A stretch of 64,000 bases of DNA from Pedobacter aquae. Lineage in GTDB: Bacteria; Bacteroidota; Bacteroidia; Sphingobacteriales; Sphingobacteriaceae. The position numbers and the translations under genes are program-made. The notes under the pieces were generated by a model. The model did not search any database, was not told the DNA's origin, and saw nothing but the letters and a program-made list of their open reading frames with translations. Location of the stretch: contig NZ_CP043329.1 in the NCBI RefSeq assembly GCF_008195825.1, forward strand, positions 3,286,001 to 3,350,000. The letters are read 5' to 3'. Position 1 is the stretch's first letter; every line of letters starts with the position of its first letter. Shown here one piece after another: positions 8,159 through 17,247 of this stretch.

Positions 8159-9160
8159 TTACGCTCCATTTATGTTTTTCCAACATTTCTCTTTATCACT
8201 AGCAAACATAGCCTCTATAACCTTCATATTGTTTACAGCATCTTCTAAAGGTGTAGGTACATTTGTATTGTCTAAAATAGCTTTAGAAAAAGCATCAAAC
8301 TGTAAAGTATATTGGTTGGTGATATCAAAGAAAACGTCTTTTTGCTCATCGGCCTTAAAAAGGCTTATTTTAGCTGGTTCTAAAGGTTTGGCATTAAAAG
8401 GTATTTCTATTTCTATACGACCTAAATCTCCAATAATATTTACCCTTTGGTAAGGTACCAATTGGGTAGAACAGGTGAAGCTTGATACGCCATTGGCAAA
8501 CTGCATCATTCCTGATGATATGATGTCGGTTTTCATTACCGGGTCATAATCAATATTAGAAGCCACGTTTAAAGGCTCTGCATCAAATAAAAATCGCGAA
8601 AGCGAAATGCAATAGCAACCAATATCCATCAAACCGCCACCCCCAATTTCTGCTTGATTGCGAATGTTCTGCGGGTCTACATTATAATAAGAGAAAAAAG
8701 ATTGGATAACTTTCAAATCGCCTATCCACTTTTGGTTTACCAGCTCTTTTGCATGTATCCATTGCGGGTGAAACCTATACATAAAGCCTTCCATGACTTT
8801 TAGATGAGGATATTTTTTAGCAGCTTCTAAAAGAATTTGGGCTTCTTTACTCGATAATCCGATGGGTTTTTCACACAAAACATGTTTGCCTGCTTCTAAG
8901 CATTTTATGCTCCATTCTACATGCAAATGGTTGGGTAATGGGATGTAAATGGCATCTATATCAGCATCATTTAACAGTTCTTCATAAGTGCCATAAGCTT
9001 TTTCAATACCTAAAAGTGTGGCTGCTTTTTGTGCCTGAACTAAATTTCTAGAACAAATAGCATCAACCTGAGTGAAGTTACAGTCTTTAAGAGCAGGTAA
9101 AACCCTATCGGTAGTAATTTTTGCAGTGCTTAAAATGCCCCATCTAACTTTTTGTGTCAT
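8159..9160 (-). CDS. Gfo/Idh/MocA family oxidoreductase
   Basis: A 333-residue NAD(P)-dependent oxidoreductase without signal peptide. The N-terminal Rossmann part begins VRWGILSTAKITTDRVLPAL. IYIPLPNHLHVEWSIKCLEAGKHVLCEKPIGLS carries the EKP motif near residue 95 that supplies a catalytic Lys in the family. MEGFMYRFHPQW and a GGGGLMDIGCYCISLSRFL segment follow in the C-terminal alpha/beta domain. Such enzymes oxidise or isomerise sugars, cyclitols and related compounds; the substrate is not evident. It is the upstream gene's neighbour in a same-strand run with miaE, separated by 17 bases, but there is no obvious functional link. Confidence 0.88.
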   Translation of the reverse strand: MTQKVRWGILSTAKITTDRVLPALKDCNFTQVDAICSRNLVQAQKAATLLGIEKAYGTYEELLNDADIDAIYIPLPNHLHVEWSIKCLEAGKHVLCEKPIGLSSKEAQILLEAAKKYPHLKVMEGFMYRFHPQWIHAKELVNQKWIGDLKVIQSFFSYYNVDPQNIRNQAEIGGGGLMDIGCYCISLSRFLFDAEPLNVASNIDYDPVMKTDIISSGMMQFANGVSSFTCSTQLVPYQRVNIIGDLGRIEIEIPFNAKPLEPAKISLFKADEQKDVFFDITNQYTLQFDAFSKAILDNTNVPTPLEDAVNNMKVIEAMFASDKEKCWKNINGA

Positions 9161-9177
9161 TTTGTTTTTCTTTAGGT

Positions 9178-9786
9178 TTATCCATGTATAGTTTCGCTTT
9201 TTCCGTAGCTTTTGATGATGACGCCCTCATAATCTAACCATTCTTGCCAACGTTTTTCTACATCAATACCCTTACCGTATTTTCTGGCTAAGCCGATGAA
9301 AAGCGTATAATGTGTAGCCTCAGAAATCATCAATTCATGGTAAAAAGCAGCTAGTTCATTATCTGCAACATGTTCTGATAGTACTTTGAAACGCTCGCAA
9401 CTTCTGGCTTCTATCATCGCGGCAAGCAAAAGACGGTCAACCATATTTTCTGTTCTTTGGTTTTCGCCTCCGCCCTTTTTCAAGAATTTCAAGAGCTCGT
9501 TAACGTAATTGTCTTTACGCTCTTTGCCAAAAGTATAACCTCTTTTAATGATGATTTCATGCACACGCTTAAAATGGTCCATTTCTTCTTTCACCAATTC
9601 CGCCATTTCTTGTACCAATTCTGGCACATTGGGGTTTTGGATAATGAGGGTAATGGCATTGGTAGCTGCCTTTTGTTCGCAGTAGGCGTGGTCTGTTAAA
9701 ATTTCTTCGATATTACTTTCTACCACATTTTTTACCCAAAATGGGTCTGTTGGTAATTGTAATTTAAACATGGTTTTATCGCTCAT
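9178..9786 (-). CDS. miaE: tRNA-(ms2io6A)-hydroxylase MiaE
   Basis: A 202-residue ferritin-like diiron protein. The sequence shows DHAYCEQKAATNAITLI (first metal-ligand Glu), VKEEMDHFKRVHEII (ExxH), MIEARSCERFKVL (Glu) and ISEATHYTLFIGLA (ExxH), the ligand set of MiaE-type hydroxylases. MiaE hydroxylates the isopentenyl group of ms2i6A at tRNA position 37 using oxygen. Length and motif order match the family. It lies 14 bases downstream of nadD on the same strand and may be co-transcribed with it. Confidence 0.88.
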   Translation of the reverse strand: MSDKTMFKLQLPTDPFWVKNVVESNIEEILTDHAYCEQKAATNAITLIIQNPNVPELVQEMAELVKEEMDHFKRVHEIIIKRGYTFGKERKDNYVNELLKFLKKGGGENQRTENMVDRLLLAAMIEARSCERFKVLSEHVADNELAAFYHELMISEATHYTLFIGLARKYGKGIDVEKRWQEWLDYEGVIIKSYGKSETIHG

Positions 9787-9800
9787 AACAGAAAATTAAG

Positions 9801-10373
9801 CTATTTATACAAACTTTTACTCTCTATAAACTCTAATACTTCTTCTGGTAAGAAATACTGTACATTTTTATTTTCTTTAATGGCTTTTCTGATAAAAGTA
9901 GAGGAGATTTCCATCAGCGGAGTTTGGGTAGTGGTTACTGATGGATGATGGCTAAGTTCTTCATCAACATAACCCGGTCTTGGATAAACATAAATATGAT
10001 AATCTCTTAAAATAAGCTCATAATTTTTCCATTTCTTGAGGCTTTTCAGATTATCTGCACCCATAATCAACACAAAATCATGTTCTGGGTAAATATCTTT
10101 TAAGTGCGTGAGCGTATCTATGGTATAAGATGGCTGCGGTAGTTTAAGTTCTATATCGCTTACGCTGATATTCTCGCTCTTCTCGGTAGCTATTTTAGCC
10201 ATTTCTAGCCTATCATAAACCTGAATAAGGTCTTTTTTATCCTTTAAAGGATTATGAGGAGAAACTACTAGCCAAACTTTATCTAAAGGGGTATGGTTGG
10301 CCATATAATTGGCAATAACCAAATGCCCGGTATGGATAGGGTTATAAGAGCCAAAAAATAAACCAATTTTCAT
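9801..10373 (-). CDS. nadD: Nicotinate-nucleotide adenylyltransferase
   Basis: A 190-residue nucleotidyltransferase of the NadD family. The N-terminal GLFFGSYNPIHTGHLVIANY contains the HxGH motif; WLVVSPHNPLKDKKDL and the closing SSTFIRKAIKENK (SxTxIR motif) complete the active site. It adenylates nicotinate mononucleotide in NAD synthesis. The order yicC-gmk-nadD on one strand, with 10 bases between gmk and nadD, is common in Bacteroidota and supports an operon. Confidence 0.92.
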   Translation of the reverse strand: MKIGLFFGSYNPIHTGHLVIANYMANHTPLDKVWLVVSPHNPLKDKKDLIQVYDRLEMAKIATEKSENISVSDIELKLPQPSYTIDTLTHLKDIYPEHDFVLIMGADNLKSLKKWKNYELILRDYHIYVYPRPGYVDEELSHHPSVTTTQTPLMEISSTFIRKAIKENKNVQYFLPEEVLEFIESKSLYK

Positions 10374-10382
10374 TGTTTTAAT

Positions 10383-10954
10383 TTAACTGTTTAAAAAGTT
10401 AGCAATTAACTCTTCTGCTTCTTTACAAGCAGTCTCTAAGTCGTTATTTTTTAGAATAACATCAAATTTAGAAGCGTAGTCAAGCTCTTTTTCTGCTTTT
10501 TTTATACGTTCTGCAAGTTTTTCTTCAGAGTCTGTACCTCTTCCAGTTAACCTTTCTATTAAAACATCTAAAGATGGTGGCTGCACAAAAATAGCCAAAG
10601 CATCTTGCTCAAATTTCTTTTTTAACCTTAAGCCGCCTTCAACATCAATATCAAAAATAACATGTTTATCCTCATCCCAAATTCTTTGTATTTCACTTTT
10701 TAAAGTGCCATAAAAAGTTCCGGTATATACCTCCTCAAACTCTACAAACTCATGCTTAGCCACACGGTGTAAAATTCTTCATTACTGATGAAATAATAAT
10801 CTCTGTTATTTACCTCATCGCCTCTTAATTGTCTGGTAGTTGCCGATATAGAAAAGGAAATTTTATCGGGAAATTTATTCAGTAAATGATGAACGATAGT
10901 GGTTTTACCTGCTCCAGACGGTGCCGAAAATATAATGAGTTTGCCTTGTTTCAT
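10383..10954 (-). CDS. gmk: Guanylate kinase, frameshifted
   Basis: The N-terminal 63 residues carry the P-loop [19 protein letters not shown] and [23 protein letters not shown]; the frame then closes early. The second frame resumes with [36 protein letters not shown] and [20 protein letters not shown], all guanylate kinase segments, to the stop at 10383. Adding one base to the four-A run at 10771-10774 (four T on the coding strand) joins the halves as [12 protein letters not shown], giving about 190 residues, the normal length. The enzyme phosphorylates GMP and is essential in most bacteria, so a sequence error is more likely than a real mutation. Confidence 0.85.
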
Positions 10955-11027
10955 TCTTTAAAGTTGAAAGTTGAAAGTCGAAAGTTGAAGGTCTAAACTT
11001 TAAACCTTGAACTTTTTACCTTAAACT
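10955..11027. repeat. Short degenerate AAAGTTGAAAGT-type repeat between yicC and gmk
   Basis: The spacer consists almost wholly of units like AAAGTTGAAAGT, AAAGTCGAAAGT and, in the other orientation, AAACTTTAAACC and TTGAACTTT. The two halves are roughly inverted and could form a weak hairpin. Similar simple units occur near 36167-36186. It looks like a dispersed simple-sequence repeat rather than a regulatory site. Confidence 0.5.
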
Positions 11028-11903
11028 TTATAATACGTTTAACAGTTGTTCTTTAATTTTCTCTAATTCTTCTTTCATGCTCACCACGTTTCTTTGGATA
11101 TTAGCATCATTAGCTTTAGAGCCCATGGTATTAATTTCTCTGCCTATTTCTTGCGAGATAAAACCTAACTTTTTACCATTAGCATCTTTATCTTTTAAAG
11201 TTTTGATAAAATAATCGCAGTGGCTTCTTAGTCTTACTTTTTCTTCTGTGATGTCAAACTTATCTATATAATAGATAATTTCTTGCTCTAACCTGTTGTT
11301 ATCAATGTTTTCTTTGCCAACAGCATCTGCTAAATAAGTGTTTAATCTTTCTTTAAAAACGGGTACGCGGTTAGGTTCATCTACCTCAACTTTTTGTAAA
11401 AGCGTTAAAATATTTTCGATACGTAAAATCAAATCTTTTTCTAAAACTTCACCTTCGTCTGCTCTAAATTTTTTAAAATTCTCTAAAGCAGTCTGAAAAG
11501 TGGCTAAAACCTGGTTCCATTCTTCTTCAGAAACAGCATTCTCATCATATTTTACCACTTCGGGTAAGTTGATAGCCAAGCTTAACAAGTTGTTGGTATT
11601 TTCACCTAGTTCTAAAGCGGTATTTTTAAGCTCTTGATAATAATATTTCAATAAATCTTGGTTGATGGTGGCTGCTTTAGCACCAGCATTATTACTTTCT
11701 ATATTGATAGAAAGCATTACTTTACCTCTTTCTATTTGCTTATTGCACTCGTTTCTTAGGAAAAATTCTTTTTCAGAATAGGCTTTTGGTAATTTCAGGT
11801 TAAGCTCTAAAAACTTACTATTAAGAGACTTAATTTCTACGGTGTATTTTCCGCTGTCCAGATCTTTGGTTGCCGATCCGTAACCAGTCATTGATTTTAA
11901 CAT
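11028..11903 (-). CDS. YicC family endoribonuclease
   Basis: A 291-residue protein. The start LKSMTGYGSATKDLDSGKYTVEIKSLNSKFLEL and the end GFISQEIGREINTMGSKANDANIQRNVV-MKEELEKIKEQ-LNV are the conserved N- and C-terminal domains of YicC/YloC. Family members have been reported as endoribonucleases, and the gene is very often beside gmk, as here (73 bases apart). I start at ATG 11903: an in-frame TTG two codons upstream lies inside a perfect TATCTTTG promoter element, so translation should begin at the ATG on a leaderless or near-leaderless transcript. Confidence 0.87.
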   Translation of the reverse strand: MLKSMTGYGSATKDLDSGKYTVEIKSLNSKFLELNLKLPKAYSEKEFFLRNECNKQIERGKVMLSINIESNNAGAKAATINQDLLKYYYQELKNTALELGENTNNLLSLAINLPEVVKYDENAVSEEEWNQVLATFQTALENFKKFRADEGEVLEKDLILRIENILTLLQKVEVDEPNRVPVFKERLNTYLADAVGKENIDNNRLEQEIIYYIDKFDITEEKVRLRSHCDYFIKTLKDKDANGKKLGFISQEIGREINTMGSKANDANIQRNVVSMKEELEKIKEQLLNVL

Positions 11904-11906
11904 TTG

Positions 11907-11914
11907 CAAAGATA
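11907..11914 (-). promoter_or_regulatory. -7 promoter element of the yicC-gmk-nadD run
   Basis: On the minus strand TATCTTTG matches TAnnTTTG perfectly and is followed after three bases by the ATG of the yicC-like gene. The transcript would start at or very near the codon. This decides the start choice for that gene. Confidence 0.5.
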
Positions 11915-12016
11915 AAAATTAATCTATTAAATGGATGGTGCTTTTCTATATCCTACAAATGTTAAAAAAGCTAAAACATAGGGCGCTTAAGGAAGTTAAT
12001 CTTAAATTTAAGGTCT

Positions 12017-12712
12017 ATGAGGTATCTGCTGTTTTTCTACTTATGCTTTGCGTTGCTGCCTTGGTCTTACGGGCAAGAGCAGTTTATCCTTAAAGGTGTT
12101 GTTTTTAGCGATTTAAACAAGCAAAGATTACCTTATGTGAATATCATCAATCAAAGGACACAAGCGAGTTTAAAAAGTGATGAATGGGGCGTTTTCTCTA
12201 TTCCAGCACAAATAGGCGATACGATTTTGATTCAGAAAGAAGGTTTTCAGGAGTTTAGTAAAAACATCAGCGCTAAGCAAAATTTGGTAGTGTATTTAAA
12301 AGGCGTTATCAAGTTAGAAGAAGTGGTGGTAACGCAGCCTTCAAAAAAAGCCGACCAAAAAGAGGTTTTAGACGATTTTAGAAGTAAAGGTGTTTATTTT
12401 AATGGTAGTCCGCCTTTGTTGTTTTCTATTTTTCATCCTTTAACAGCTATACACGAGCTTTTAAGTAAAGATGCTAATAATGCACAAAGGTTTGTACAAT
12501 ACATCAGCAGAGAAAATGCCGAAAGTGCTGTAGATAGGAAGTTTAATAAATGGCTGATTATGAAACATATTCCTATAAAGGATGAGGATGTAGCAGAGTT
12601 TATGTTCTTATACAGACCTAAACCCAGCCAAGTAACCTATTGGAATGATTATGATGTGATTAAGTATATTAAGGATTCTTACGAGAAGTTTAAGAAAAGA
12701 GAATCTAGATGA
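12017..12712 (+). CDS. Carboxypeptidase-like regulatory domain-containing exported protein
   Basis: A 231-residue protein with a signal peptide (YLLFFYLCFALLPWSYGQ). It continues as FILKGVVFSDLNKQRLPYVNI..., a CarboxypepD_reg-like beta-sandwich of about 85 residues (G-x-V-x-D-x-x-x-x-x-L-P-Y-V-N-V pattern ending in LVVYLKGVIKLEEVVVT). This domain is common at the N-terminus of TonB-linked receptors and in short stand-alone proteins of Bacteroidota. The remaining 120 residues are helical and unrecognised. No membrane barrel follows, so it is not a receptor. Function unknown. Confidence 0.65.
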   Translation: MRYLLFFYLCFALLPWSYGQEQFILKGVVFSDLNKQRLPYVNIINQRTQASLKSDEWGVFSIPAQIGDTILIQKEGFQEFSKNISAKQNLVVYLKGVIKLEEVVVTQPSKKADQKEVLDDFRSKGVYFNGSPPLLFSIFHPLTAIHELLSKDANNAQRFVQYISRENAESAVDRKFNKWLIMKHIPIKDEDVAEFMFLYRPKPSQVTYWNDYDVIKYIKDSYEKFKKRESR

Positions 12713-12923
12713 AGAGCTTATTATTCTATTTATAGGATTGTACTTGATTAATGTTTCTTAATAGTTGTTTAAATTTTATATTAAAATCATTTCATTGTAG
12801 CAGTTAACCCATAAGATTCGTAATTAATTTAGTTAGGAACTTACTATCAATGAAAATTTTTGCCCAATGCTTTTATTTAAGAAAAAGCTGTTTATAAGTT
12901 GATGCTACTAAAATTTTTACTTT

Positions 12924-13388
12924 ATGAAAAACTCAAGACTCCTTTTATTTTCTTTAATTGTAGCTACTTTAACTTTTTCTGGATGTGATAAACAAGAGAC
13001 AGATTGTGGCTTTCTTAGTTTTGAAACTGTCGATTTCAGAAATTATCCTTCTTTAGGAATTGTTAATGGTGATGAGGAGGATAAGTATCTAGTTATTAAC
13101 TCTAAAGCTGAATTTGATGAAAAAGTGTTTATTTCAGAAGAAGATAAAGAGCGATTTCATTTAGATTATAATAAGTACACGCTTCTTCTTGGAAAAAAAA
13201 GAATTGGAGGGATACCAGGAGGTTTAATCAGCCAGACATGGCAAAAAGAATGCGGAAGTACTAACTACATTTATAAAGTTGATATAAAGAATGGAGGTTA
13301 TACTGCATTAGGTAATTTTTATTTTGGTATTATCGTAGATAAGGTTAGCGCCGATGAGGTTATGTTTGATGTTAATTTAAGCGAATAA
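12924..13388 (+). CDS. Hypothetical lipoprotein
   Basis: A 154-residue protein with a lipoprotein signal: hydrophobic stretch LLLFSLIVATLTF then the lipobox FSGC at residue 20. The mature part has two further Cys residues and beta-rich segments such as YTLLLGKKRIGGIPGG and YIYKVDIKNGGYTALGNFYFGI, ending without a sorting domain. I do not recognise the family. It is the first of three small exported proteins in a row before a secreted protease; spacing (160, 33 and 4 bases) suggests the later members, not this one, are co-transcribed. Confidence 0.6.
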   Translation: MKNSRLLLFSLIVATLTFSGCDKQETDCGFLSFETVDFRNYPSLGIVNGDEEDKYLVINSKAEFDEKVFISEEDKERFHLDYNKYTLLLGKKRIGGIPGGLISQTWQKECGSTNYIYKVDIKNGGYTALGNFYFGIIVDKVSADEVMFDVNLSE

Positions 13389-13550
13389 TATCTAATTAGA
13401 TTTAATGCTAAATTATTTTAAATACTATAAGCATTAACTTGATTCCGAAACTATTATTAACTGTATTTTTTTTCTGATAATCAACGTATTATCTTTAAAA
13501 CATAATTTTGACTAAATTCAACTAATATCTAACTAATAATATCCTACAAT

Positions 13551-13922
13551 ATGAAAAATTACATTATAATCTTACTATCTATAATATTAATAAGCTGTAA
13601 AGAAACAAATAGCTCTTTTATAGAAAGTGATAATTTTAACGCATGTGGAGTTTCTTCATTTAGTCAACTTAATTGGGCTCAGGATCTTGTAGCAGGTAAA
13701 GGGGCATGTAGTCAAATTTATTCAGGGGCTAAACTTACGATGTATGATTACATGGGGGTGAAAGTTTTTTATTTTGAAAATTTAGCATCATCCACAGGTA
13801 GTTGTAATAGGATCTTGTATAATTGTTCGGGTATGATTTTAATATCAGCTAATTCTGAGCAAAGCATTTGGACGGATTTTGAAAACAACAAAACTAACGG
13901 TAAATTAATATGGAGTATATAA
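13551..13922 (+). CDS. Hypothetical small lipoprotein
   Basis: A 123-residue protein beginning MKNYIIILLSIILISC, a typical short lipoprotein signal with the acylated Cys at residue 16. The mature part has five Cys residues (NACGVSSF, KGACSQIYSG, TGSCNRILYNCSG), suggesting disulfides in the periplasm or on the surface. The segment LNWAQDLVAGKG, followed by YDYMGVKVFYFENLASSTGSC, resembles small periplasmic proteins seen only in Bacteroidota, but I cannot name a family. It precedes the next small gene by 33 bases on the same strand. Confidence 0.6.
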   Translation: MKNYIIILLSIILISCKETNSSFIESDNFNACGVSSFSQLNWAQDLVAGKGACSQIYSGAKLTMYDYMGVKVFYFENLASSTGSCNRILYNCSGMILISANSEQSIWTDFENNKTNGKLIWSI

Positions 13923-13955
13923 GAATCTGAATAATTATCAAATCAATCAAACATC

Positions 13956-14360
13956 ATGAACTTAAAATTTAAAATTATTATAATTATGGTAGCCATAAAC
14001 ATAATTGGAGCTAAATGTAAAAAGGAAGATTATAATGAACGATGTACTAGTTGTGAAAAACCATTATTTGTGCAAACATTTAAAAATATAAATGGTGAAA
14101 TTAGAAAAGTTGTTAATCTTGAATATAGATACAATAATAATCAGTTTTATATTCTGGTTGATGCTGAAATATCGCTTCCTCAAATTTATACTAATATTAA
14201 TCAAAAGTATGTGAAACTATTTTCTTGCTCTGCCTCAAATTATACTGATGTAGATATAGGAAAGACAGTTCAAATTTCAGGAAATCTCTTTAATTGTACC
14301 ACTGCCAATCATGGTGCGCCTACTAACAATCTACATACTTTTTTAATTTATAATAATTGA
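13956..14360 (+). CDS. Hypothetical exported protein
   Basis: A 134-residue protein with N-terminal hydrophobic segment FKIIIIMVAINIIGAKC. The Cys at residue 22 could be acylated, but the Lys before it is atypical for a lipobox, so cleavage type is uncertain. Further Cys residues occur in RCTSCEKP, LFSCSAS and FNCTTAN. No family is recognised. The stop at 14358-14360 is four bases before the start of the serine protease gene, so the two are very probably in one operon. A role linked to the protease (inhibitor or partner) is possible but purely contextual. Confidence 0.55.
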   Translation: MNLKFKIIIIMVAINIIGAKCKKEDYNERCTSCEKPLFVQTFKNINGEIRKVVNLEYRYNNNQFYILVDAEISLPQIYTNINQKYVKLFSCSASNYTDVDIGKTVQISGNLFNCTTANHGAPTNNLHTFLIYNN

Positions 14361-14364
14361 GATT

Positions 14365-15986
14365 ATGAAAAAAATTCTCTTTATAGCTGTAATTTTAATC
14401 TCAATAAAACTGAACTCTAAAGCTCAAACAACTAATATTGTAGGAGGAACTATTATAGATATTAGTAATGTTCCTTGGCAAGTATCTTTAAAAAATATTT
14501 CAGCTGGAAATCAACATTTTTGCGGAGGTTCAATTTTAAGTAATACTTGGATACTCACGGCTGCTCATTGTGTGGTAGGTATTAATGCCAATAATTTAAA
14601 AGTTCATGCAGGCTCTTCTAATCAGACTAACTTATTGGAAGGTCAATATATTCAAGCAAGTGAAATAAAGATACATCCTAACTATAATCCACTTACCAAT
14701 GATAATGATATTGCGCTTATTAGATTATCCTCACCTCTTTCTTTCAACGAAAATGTCAATTTAATTGAATATGCAAATGATTGTAATTTACCGGATAATT
14801 ATCTTGACCCCGGTAATATAGCTTCTTTAAGTGGATGGGGGCTACAACAGGTAATCCGCCTTATGTTGTAACGTCTATGCTGAAAAGTGTTCAAATGCCT
14901 ATAATATCTAATATTGATGCTAATAATTTGAATGGAAGTAGTATTAATGTTACCTCTAATATGTTAGCATTTTATCAGTCTGGTTCTGGTGCTGCTCCTG
15001 GGGATAGTGGCGGTCCTGCAATTATAAATGTTAATAATAAGCCTATTTTAATAGGTGCTTCTAGCTGGGGTTTATTACCTAAAGATCAGAAACCTACTAT
15101 ATATACAAGAATTAAAAATTATGCAAATTGGATTAATCTTAATACAGGTGTTAACTTTTCTCATTATTCAGTTTCAGGCCCTTCCCAATTCTGCACCACT
15201 ACCACCTACCAAATCCCAAACTTACCTAGTGGTGCAACCGTAACATGGAATGCTACAGGTAGCATTAGCATTTCTGGTTCTAACACAGCAAACCCTGTAA
15301 ATATGAGCAAATCTATAGACGGCACAGGAGCATTAACAGCAACGGTAAATACGGCATGTGGAAGTTTTAATTTGTCTAAAATGATTAACGTAGGAGCACC
15401 CACTTTAGGAATGCCTAGTTTTACAAATTTAGATAATCAAAACCCTTATTGGTGTTCAAATAATTCGGGTAATTCTTTTACTATAGAATCTAATGATCTT
15501 AGTTCTACATATGAAGCAAGGTTATTAGCATATCCATCTTTAAATGTATATGCTACCAATAGTAATGCTTATCCTGGATTTGATGTTTTTGGTTATGTTC
15601 CACCTGGTTATTATGTTTTTCAATTAAGAGCCACAAATGCTTGTGGTACATCAGCTTGGGTAGAAACAGAGGTAGAATCTGTTTATTGTACAAGCGATTG
15701 GGAAAGCAATAATTTAAATGTTTATCCAAACCCTGCTAAAGAAACCCTTACCATAACTTATGAAAATACAGAAGGAATGCAAGCTTTTGAACTATCAAAA
15801 ACAGCATCAGAAGAAAAACACCTACTTCTTTTTGATGATAAGGGTAAGGAAGTTAAAAAGGATATGATGAAGGCAGGAGATACTAAATTGGAATGGGATA
15901 TTAAAAACCTTCCAAGCGGTCGTTATTTTCTACATATAAAAGAAGACAAGGAAGTTATCAAAAAGCAAATCATCATCAAACATTAA
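14365..15986 (+). CDS. Secreted trypsin-like serine protease with T9SS sorting domain, frameshifted
   Basis: Signal peptide FIAVILISIKLNSKAQ, then a chymotrypsin-fold protease starting IVGGTIIDISNVPWQVSL, with the catalytic His in LTAAHCV, Asp in NDNDIALIRL and Ser in GDSGGP. The frame breaks between them after SLSGWG. A run of five G at 14837-14841 needs a sixth to give SGWGATTGNPPYVV. After the protease (to about residue 265) come Ig/PKD-like segments, and a C-terminal type A sorting domain (NVYPNPAKETLTI ... LPSGRYFLHIK) that directs secretion by the type IX system whose genes lie at 51-58 kb. The full length would be about 540 residues. If the frameshift is real the enzyme loses its Ser residue. 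Confidence 0.82.
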
Positions 15987-16007
15987 GAGATTGTTATATC
16001 CAAACAG

Positions 16008-16160
16008 GAGGCTGCCTCAAATCACCACTTTGTGTCAGGCTGAGCGGATTCGAAGCCTTTTCTTATCCTTCGACTCCGCTCAGGATGACATTTCCTTCGA
16101 CTCACTGTCTACCGGACAGACAAGCGCTTAATGTGACAAATATGATTTTTGAGATAGTTT
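16008..16160. repeat. Dispersed intergenic repeat with palindromic CTTCGACTCCGCTCAG arms
   Basis: This intergenic stretch contains TGTCAGGCTGAGCGGATTCGAAG and, about 8 bases later, its imperfect inverse CTTCGACTCCGCTCAGGATGACA, so it can form a long hairpin. The outer GAGGCTGCCTCAAAT and a later TTTGAGATAGTTT also pair loosely. The segment 16019-16060 recurs inverted at 45560-45603 beside the RAYT transposase. This indicates a dispersed, hairpin-forming repeat family. It may also terminate transcription between the convergent protease and metA genes. Confidence 0.65.
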
Positions 16161-16193
16161 GCTGTTTTACTTAAATGTTTTATAAATACCTTC

Positions 16194-17138
16194 TTAACTA
16201 TTCACTTTAATATCACCCAAATGTTCTACATCTTTTAAATCATAAGGTGTTTCTTGGTACACAAAATAGTTTAACCAATTATTGAAAAGCAAATTGGCAT
16301 GGCTGGTCCAGCATACTAAAGGTGGGTTTTTAGGGTTGTTAGCCACATAATAATTTTCTGGCATGGCTATATCCAAACCTTTTTTAGCATCTCTTTTATA
16401 TTCTTCATGCAAGGTTAAAGGCGCATATTCAGAATGTCCGGTAAGGTAAAACTCGCGTCCACCTCTGGAAGAAATAATGGCAACACCAGCATCTGCAGAT
16501 TCTGATAAAATAGAAACCCCTTCTTTATTGGCAATATCCTCTTTTCGCATGGTGGTATGGCGACTGTGAGGGATAAAAAACTCATCGTCAAAACCTCTAA
16601 ACAAAGGGTTGGTTTTTTCTGTTGCGCTATGTTTATAAACGCCAAATAGCTTTTTATCTAATGCAATTTTCTCTACACCATAAAAATGGTAAAGTGCTGC
16701 TTGCGATGCCCAACAGATATATAAAGTTGAGGTTACATGTTTTCTGGCCCAATCAAATATGGTGGTAATTTCTTTCCAATAGGTTACTTCTTCAAATTTA
16801 AGCATCTCTACTGGCGCACCTGTAATGATCATCCCATCATAAAAGTTTTCCTTGATATCGGTAAAAACTTTATAAAACAGTTCAAGATGTTGTTCTGATG
16901 TATTTTTAGATTTATGCGAATCTAGCCTTAAGAAAGTTACTTCTACTTGTAAGGCATTGTTAGAAAGTAACCTAACAAAATCTGTCTCAGCAGTAATTTT
17001 TATAGGCATTAAGTTAAGAATGAGTACACGCATAGGACGGATATCCTGTGTATTGGCTCTTAAATCATTAATCACAAATATATTTTCCTTTTTTAGGATT
17101 TCTATTGCTGGCAGATTATTTGGAATCTTTACGGGCAT
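16194..17138 (-). CDS. metA: Homoserine O-acetyltransferase (MetA family)
   Basis: A 314-residue MetA-type enzyme for methionine synthesis. The catalytic Cys is C142 in LYICWASQAAL. FIPHSRHTT and LTGHSEYAPLTL carry the His/Glu part of the active site. Residue 111 is Glu (ITGAPVEML). In this family Glu at 111 is associated with acetyl-CoA and Gly with succinyl-CoA use, so acetyltransferase activity is predicted despite the usual succinyltransferase label. It is a single gene with a TATTTTTG promoter element 31 bases upstream. No SAM riboswitch was recognised. Confidence 0.9.
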   Translation of the reverse strand: MPVKIPNNLPAIEILKKENIFVINDLRANTQDIRPMRVLILNLMPIKITAETDFVRLLSNNALQVEVTFLRLDSHKSKNTSEQHLELFYKVFTDIKENFYDGMIITGAPVEMLKFEEVTYWKEITTIFDWARKHVTSTLYICWASQAALYHFYGVEKIALDKKLFGVYKHSATEKTNPLFRGFDDEFFIPHSRHTTMRKEDIANKEGVSILSESADAGVAIISSRGGREFYLTGHSEYAPLTLHEEYKRDAKKGLDIAMPENYYVANNPKNPPLVCWTSHANLLFNNWLNYFVYQETPYDLKDVEHLGDIKVNS

Positions 17139-17169
17139 ATACTATTTAGCTTTTCTGCTTATTGAGCGG

Positions 17170-17177
17170 CAAAAATA
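17170..17177 (-). promoter_or_regulatory. -7 promoter element of metA
   Basis: TATTTTTG on the minus strand matches TAnnTTTG exactly, 31 bases before the metA ATG. Confidence 0.45.
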
Positions 17178-17247
17178 ACAAGATTAAACAGGAACTTAAA
17201 AATTAAAACAGTTTATGACATCAAAGAGAGATGAAATTACAACAAGC

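Noticed and set aside
10955-11027. Regulatory hairpin between yicC and gmk
   Set aside because: The sequence is a simple AAAGTTGAAAGT-type repeat of the kind scattered in such genomes, with a weak and irregular fold.
17139-17247. SAM riboswitch upstream of metA
   Set aside because: The leader is only about 30 bases from the promoter element to the ATG, too short for a SAM aptamer.
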